Assembly: GCF_002760435.1 (NCBI RefSeq)
Contig: NZ_AUUU01000039.1
Span: 62,001-126,000 of the forward strand
From: Clostridium sp. LS
GTDB taxonomy: Bacteria > Bacillota > Clostridia > Clostridiales > Clostridiaceae
Length of the DNA stretch: 64,000 bases
Direction: 5' to 3'
Below, piece by piece: positions 63,302 to 64,000 of the stretch. Below the pieces are notes generated by a model. That model ran no database searches and was not told the origin of the DNA. It was given only the letters and a program-made list of their open reading frames with translations. A program made the translations under genes and the position numbers. Position 1 is the stretch's first letter. Each line of letters opens with the position of its first letter.

Positions 63302-63571
63302 TTATTTTACATTTGATTTTAAAATATTTAAAATCTCATCTCTTACTGTCATACCATGACGTGAAGTATAATCTTTCATTTGTTCTGGTTGAATTTTAAT
63401 AAATACGCCTAAATCCTTTATTTGGATTATCAGATTTGGTTTTTCTTCTATTATTTCTACCGGATACTTTGATTTTTTATTTATTTCAGTTGTAATCTCT
63501 AGAGCTACCTGTCTAACTTCCTCAAAATTGTCCGCTTTACTGTTAATTTTGTTTATAATTTTATCTATCAT
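63302..63571 (-). CDS. Uncharacterised small protein
   Basis: An 89-residue charged cytosolic protein (MIDKIINKINSKADNFEEVR at the start). Alternating hydrophobic strands (YPVEIIEEKPNLIIQIKDLGVFIKI) suggest an alpha-beta fold. ATG 63571 follows AAAGGGTG; a GTG in that site would add three residues. No family recognised. Confidence 0.65.
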   Translation of the reverse strand: MIDKIINKINSKADNFEEVRQVALEITTEINKKSKYPVEIIEEKPNLIIQIKDLGVFIKIQPEQMKDYTSRHGMTVRDEILNILKSNVK

Positions 63572-63803
63572 TTTTCTCACCCTTTCATATAATTAATTAT
63601 ACAAAAGTTGGCATATTCCTTCTGGATTTTACAAATATATTAATATTAATCCGGGATAGTAAAATTACTCCAAACGGCAAAAAGAACTTCTGAATCGGTA
63701 ATCTCAAATGAATGTATTCGAAAGGATGACACCTAGTTTTCGTTATCATAAATTAATTGTTTTGCCATTATCTTGTACCCTATTACATTCATCTATAATA
63801 TTT

Positions 63804-64000
63804 TTATTCAATTTCTCCATATATAAAATACCAATCATTTTTCATATCAAACGTATCTTTAATAATTTTTAAATTTAAACTTCTCATCATTTCTAACAAA
63901 CTTTTATATGTAAATGGTGTAAAATTTAAATCACTTTGATAAAGTGTCACTCTATTATCGCTACTAATTTCTTGAAAAATAATTTCAACTTTTGCTTCTT
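63804..64000 (-). CDS. C-terminal part of an uncharacterised protein, cut by window edge
   Basis: The minus-strand frame is open from the right edge to TAA 63804-63806, giving 64 visible residues (SDLNFTPFTYKSLLEMMRSL, then DWYFIYGEIE). The pattern resembles the C-terminus of a class I methyltransferase, but the diagnostic part lies outside the window. Confidence 0.5.
   Translation of the reverse strand, partial: EAKVEIIFQEISSDNRVTLYQSDLNFTPFTYKSLLEMMRSLNLKIIKDTFDMKNDWYFIYGEIE

Noticed and set aside
1..64000. CRISPR arrays, tRNA and rRNA genes
   Set aside because: I saw no regularly spaced repeats, cloverleaf-like GGTTCGANTCC blocks or rRNA segments in either strand.

Overview
The window looks like the chromosome of a low-GC, spore-former-type Firmicute of the genus Clostridium (cluster I, solventogen-like); I do not assign a species. 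Reasons: very AT-rich intergenic DNA, strong AGGAGG-type ribosome sites with frequent TTG starts (mutL, hfq, cmk, the HI0933-like flavoprotein), PolC, a TPP riboswitch, the clostridial IspH-ribosomal protein S1 fusion, free-methionine sulfoxide reductase, and a LexA box of the GAAC-N4-GTTY type.

Layout. 0-3.9 kb is accessory and damaged: a gene cut by the window edge, a retropepsin-like gene with an in-frame stop, a 17-residue tail resembling the end of an RlmD/RumA-type rRNA methyltransferase (a known integration hot spot), a short-chain dehydrogenase behind a MerR-type promoter, and an esterase split by a one-base deletion. 4-19 kb is housekeeping: greA, aat, a methyltransferase, mutL-miaA-hfq, a methionine gamma-lyase-family protein, lexA, fRMsr, a Xer-type recombinase, ybaK, an ATPase with a perfect SOS box, and miaB. 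mutS is not beside mutL. 19-24.6 kb carries many small or uncharacterised proteins (several only about 50 residues), lipoproteins, a pentapeptide-repeat protein and ferritin. 24.6-34 kb is leftward: DUF815 ATPase, NUDIX hydrolase, IspH-S1, cmk, a flavoprotein and the queuosine-precursor operon queD-queE-folE-queC-queF. 34-40.5 kb holds DUF1189 and DUF457 membrane proteins, feoA-feoB plus its cysteine-rich partner, a methyltransferase, a LysR regulator and an LSm-like protein.

40.5-53.5 kb is a second accessory region: Gfo/Idh and aldo/keto reductases (the latter behind another MerR-type promoter), two solitary non-lipoprotein sugar-binding proteins, twin small secreted proteins, AraC/DUF3788, a cupin protein, a wrecked MmyB-like regulator, a MarR-nitroreductase operon with a 20-bp palindrome, an integrase remnant, a PQQ-type sugar dehydrogenase and a phage replisome-organiser-like protein. 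53.5-64 kb has chorismate mutase, the TPP-riboswitch-controlled thiamine-precursor transporter, HxlR with a divergent Old Yellow Enzyme, polC, a dehydrogenase remnant and a truncated gene at the right edge.

The main regulatory themes are an SOS pair (lexA and an ATPase gene), two look-alike MerR-type 19-bp-spacer promoters 41 kb apart in front of different oxidoreductases with no merR gene in view, a TPP riboswitch with its terminator, and several strong palindromic operators. I see no CRISPR array, rRNA or tRNA. No clear-cut new multi-gene system is visible; the best leads are the SOS-box ATPase, the shared MerR-type promoters, the large hairpin element between miaA and hfq, and the solitary sugar-binding proteins with twin secreted proteins.
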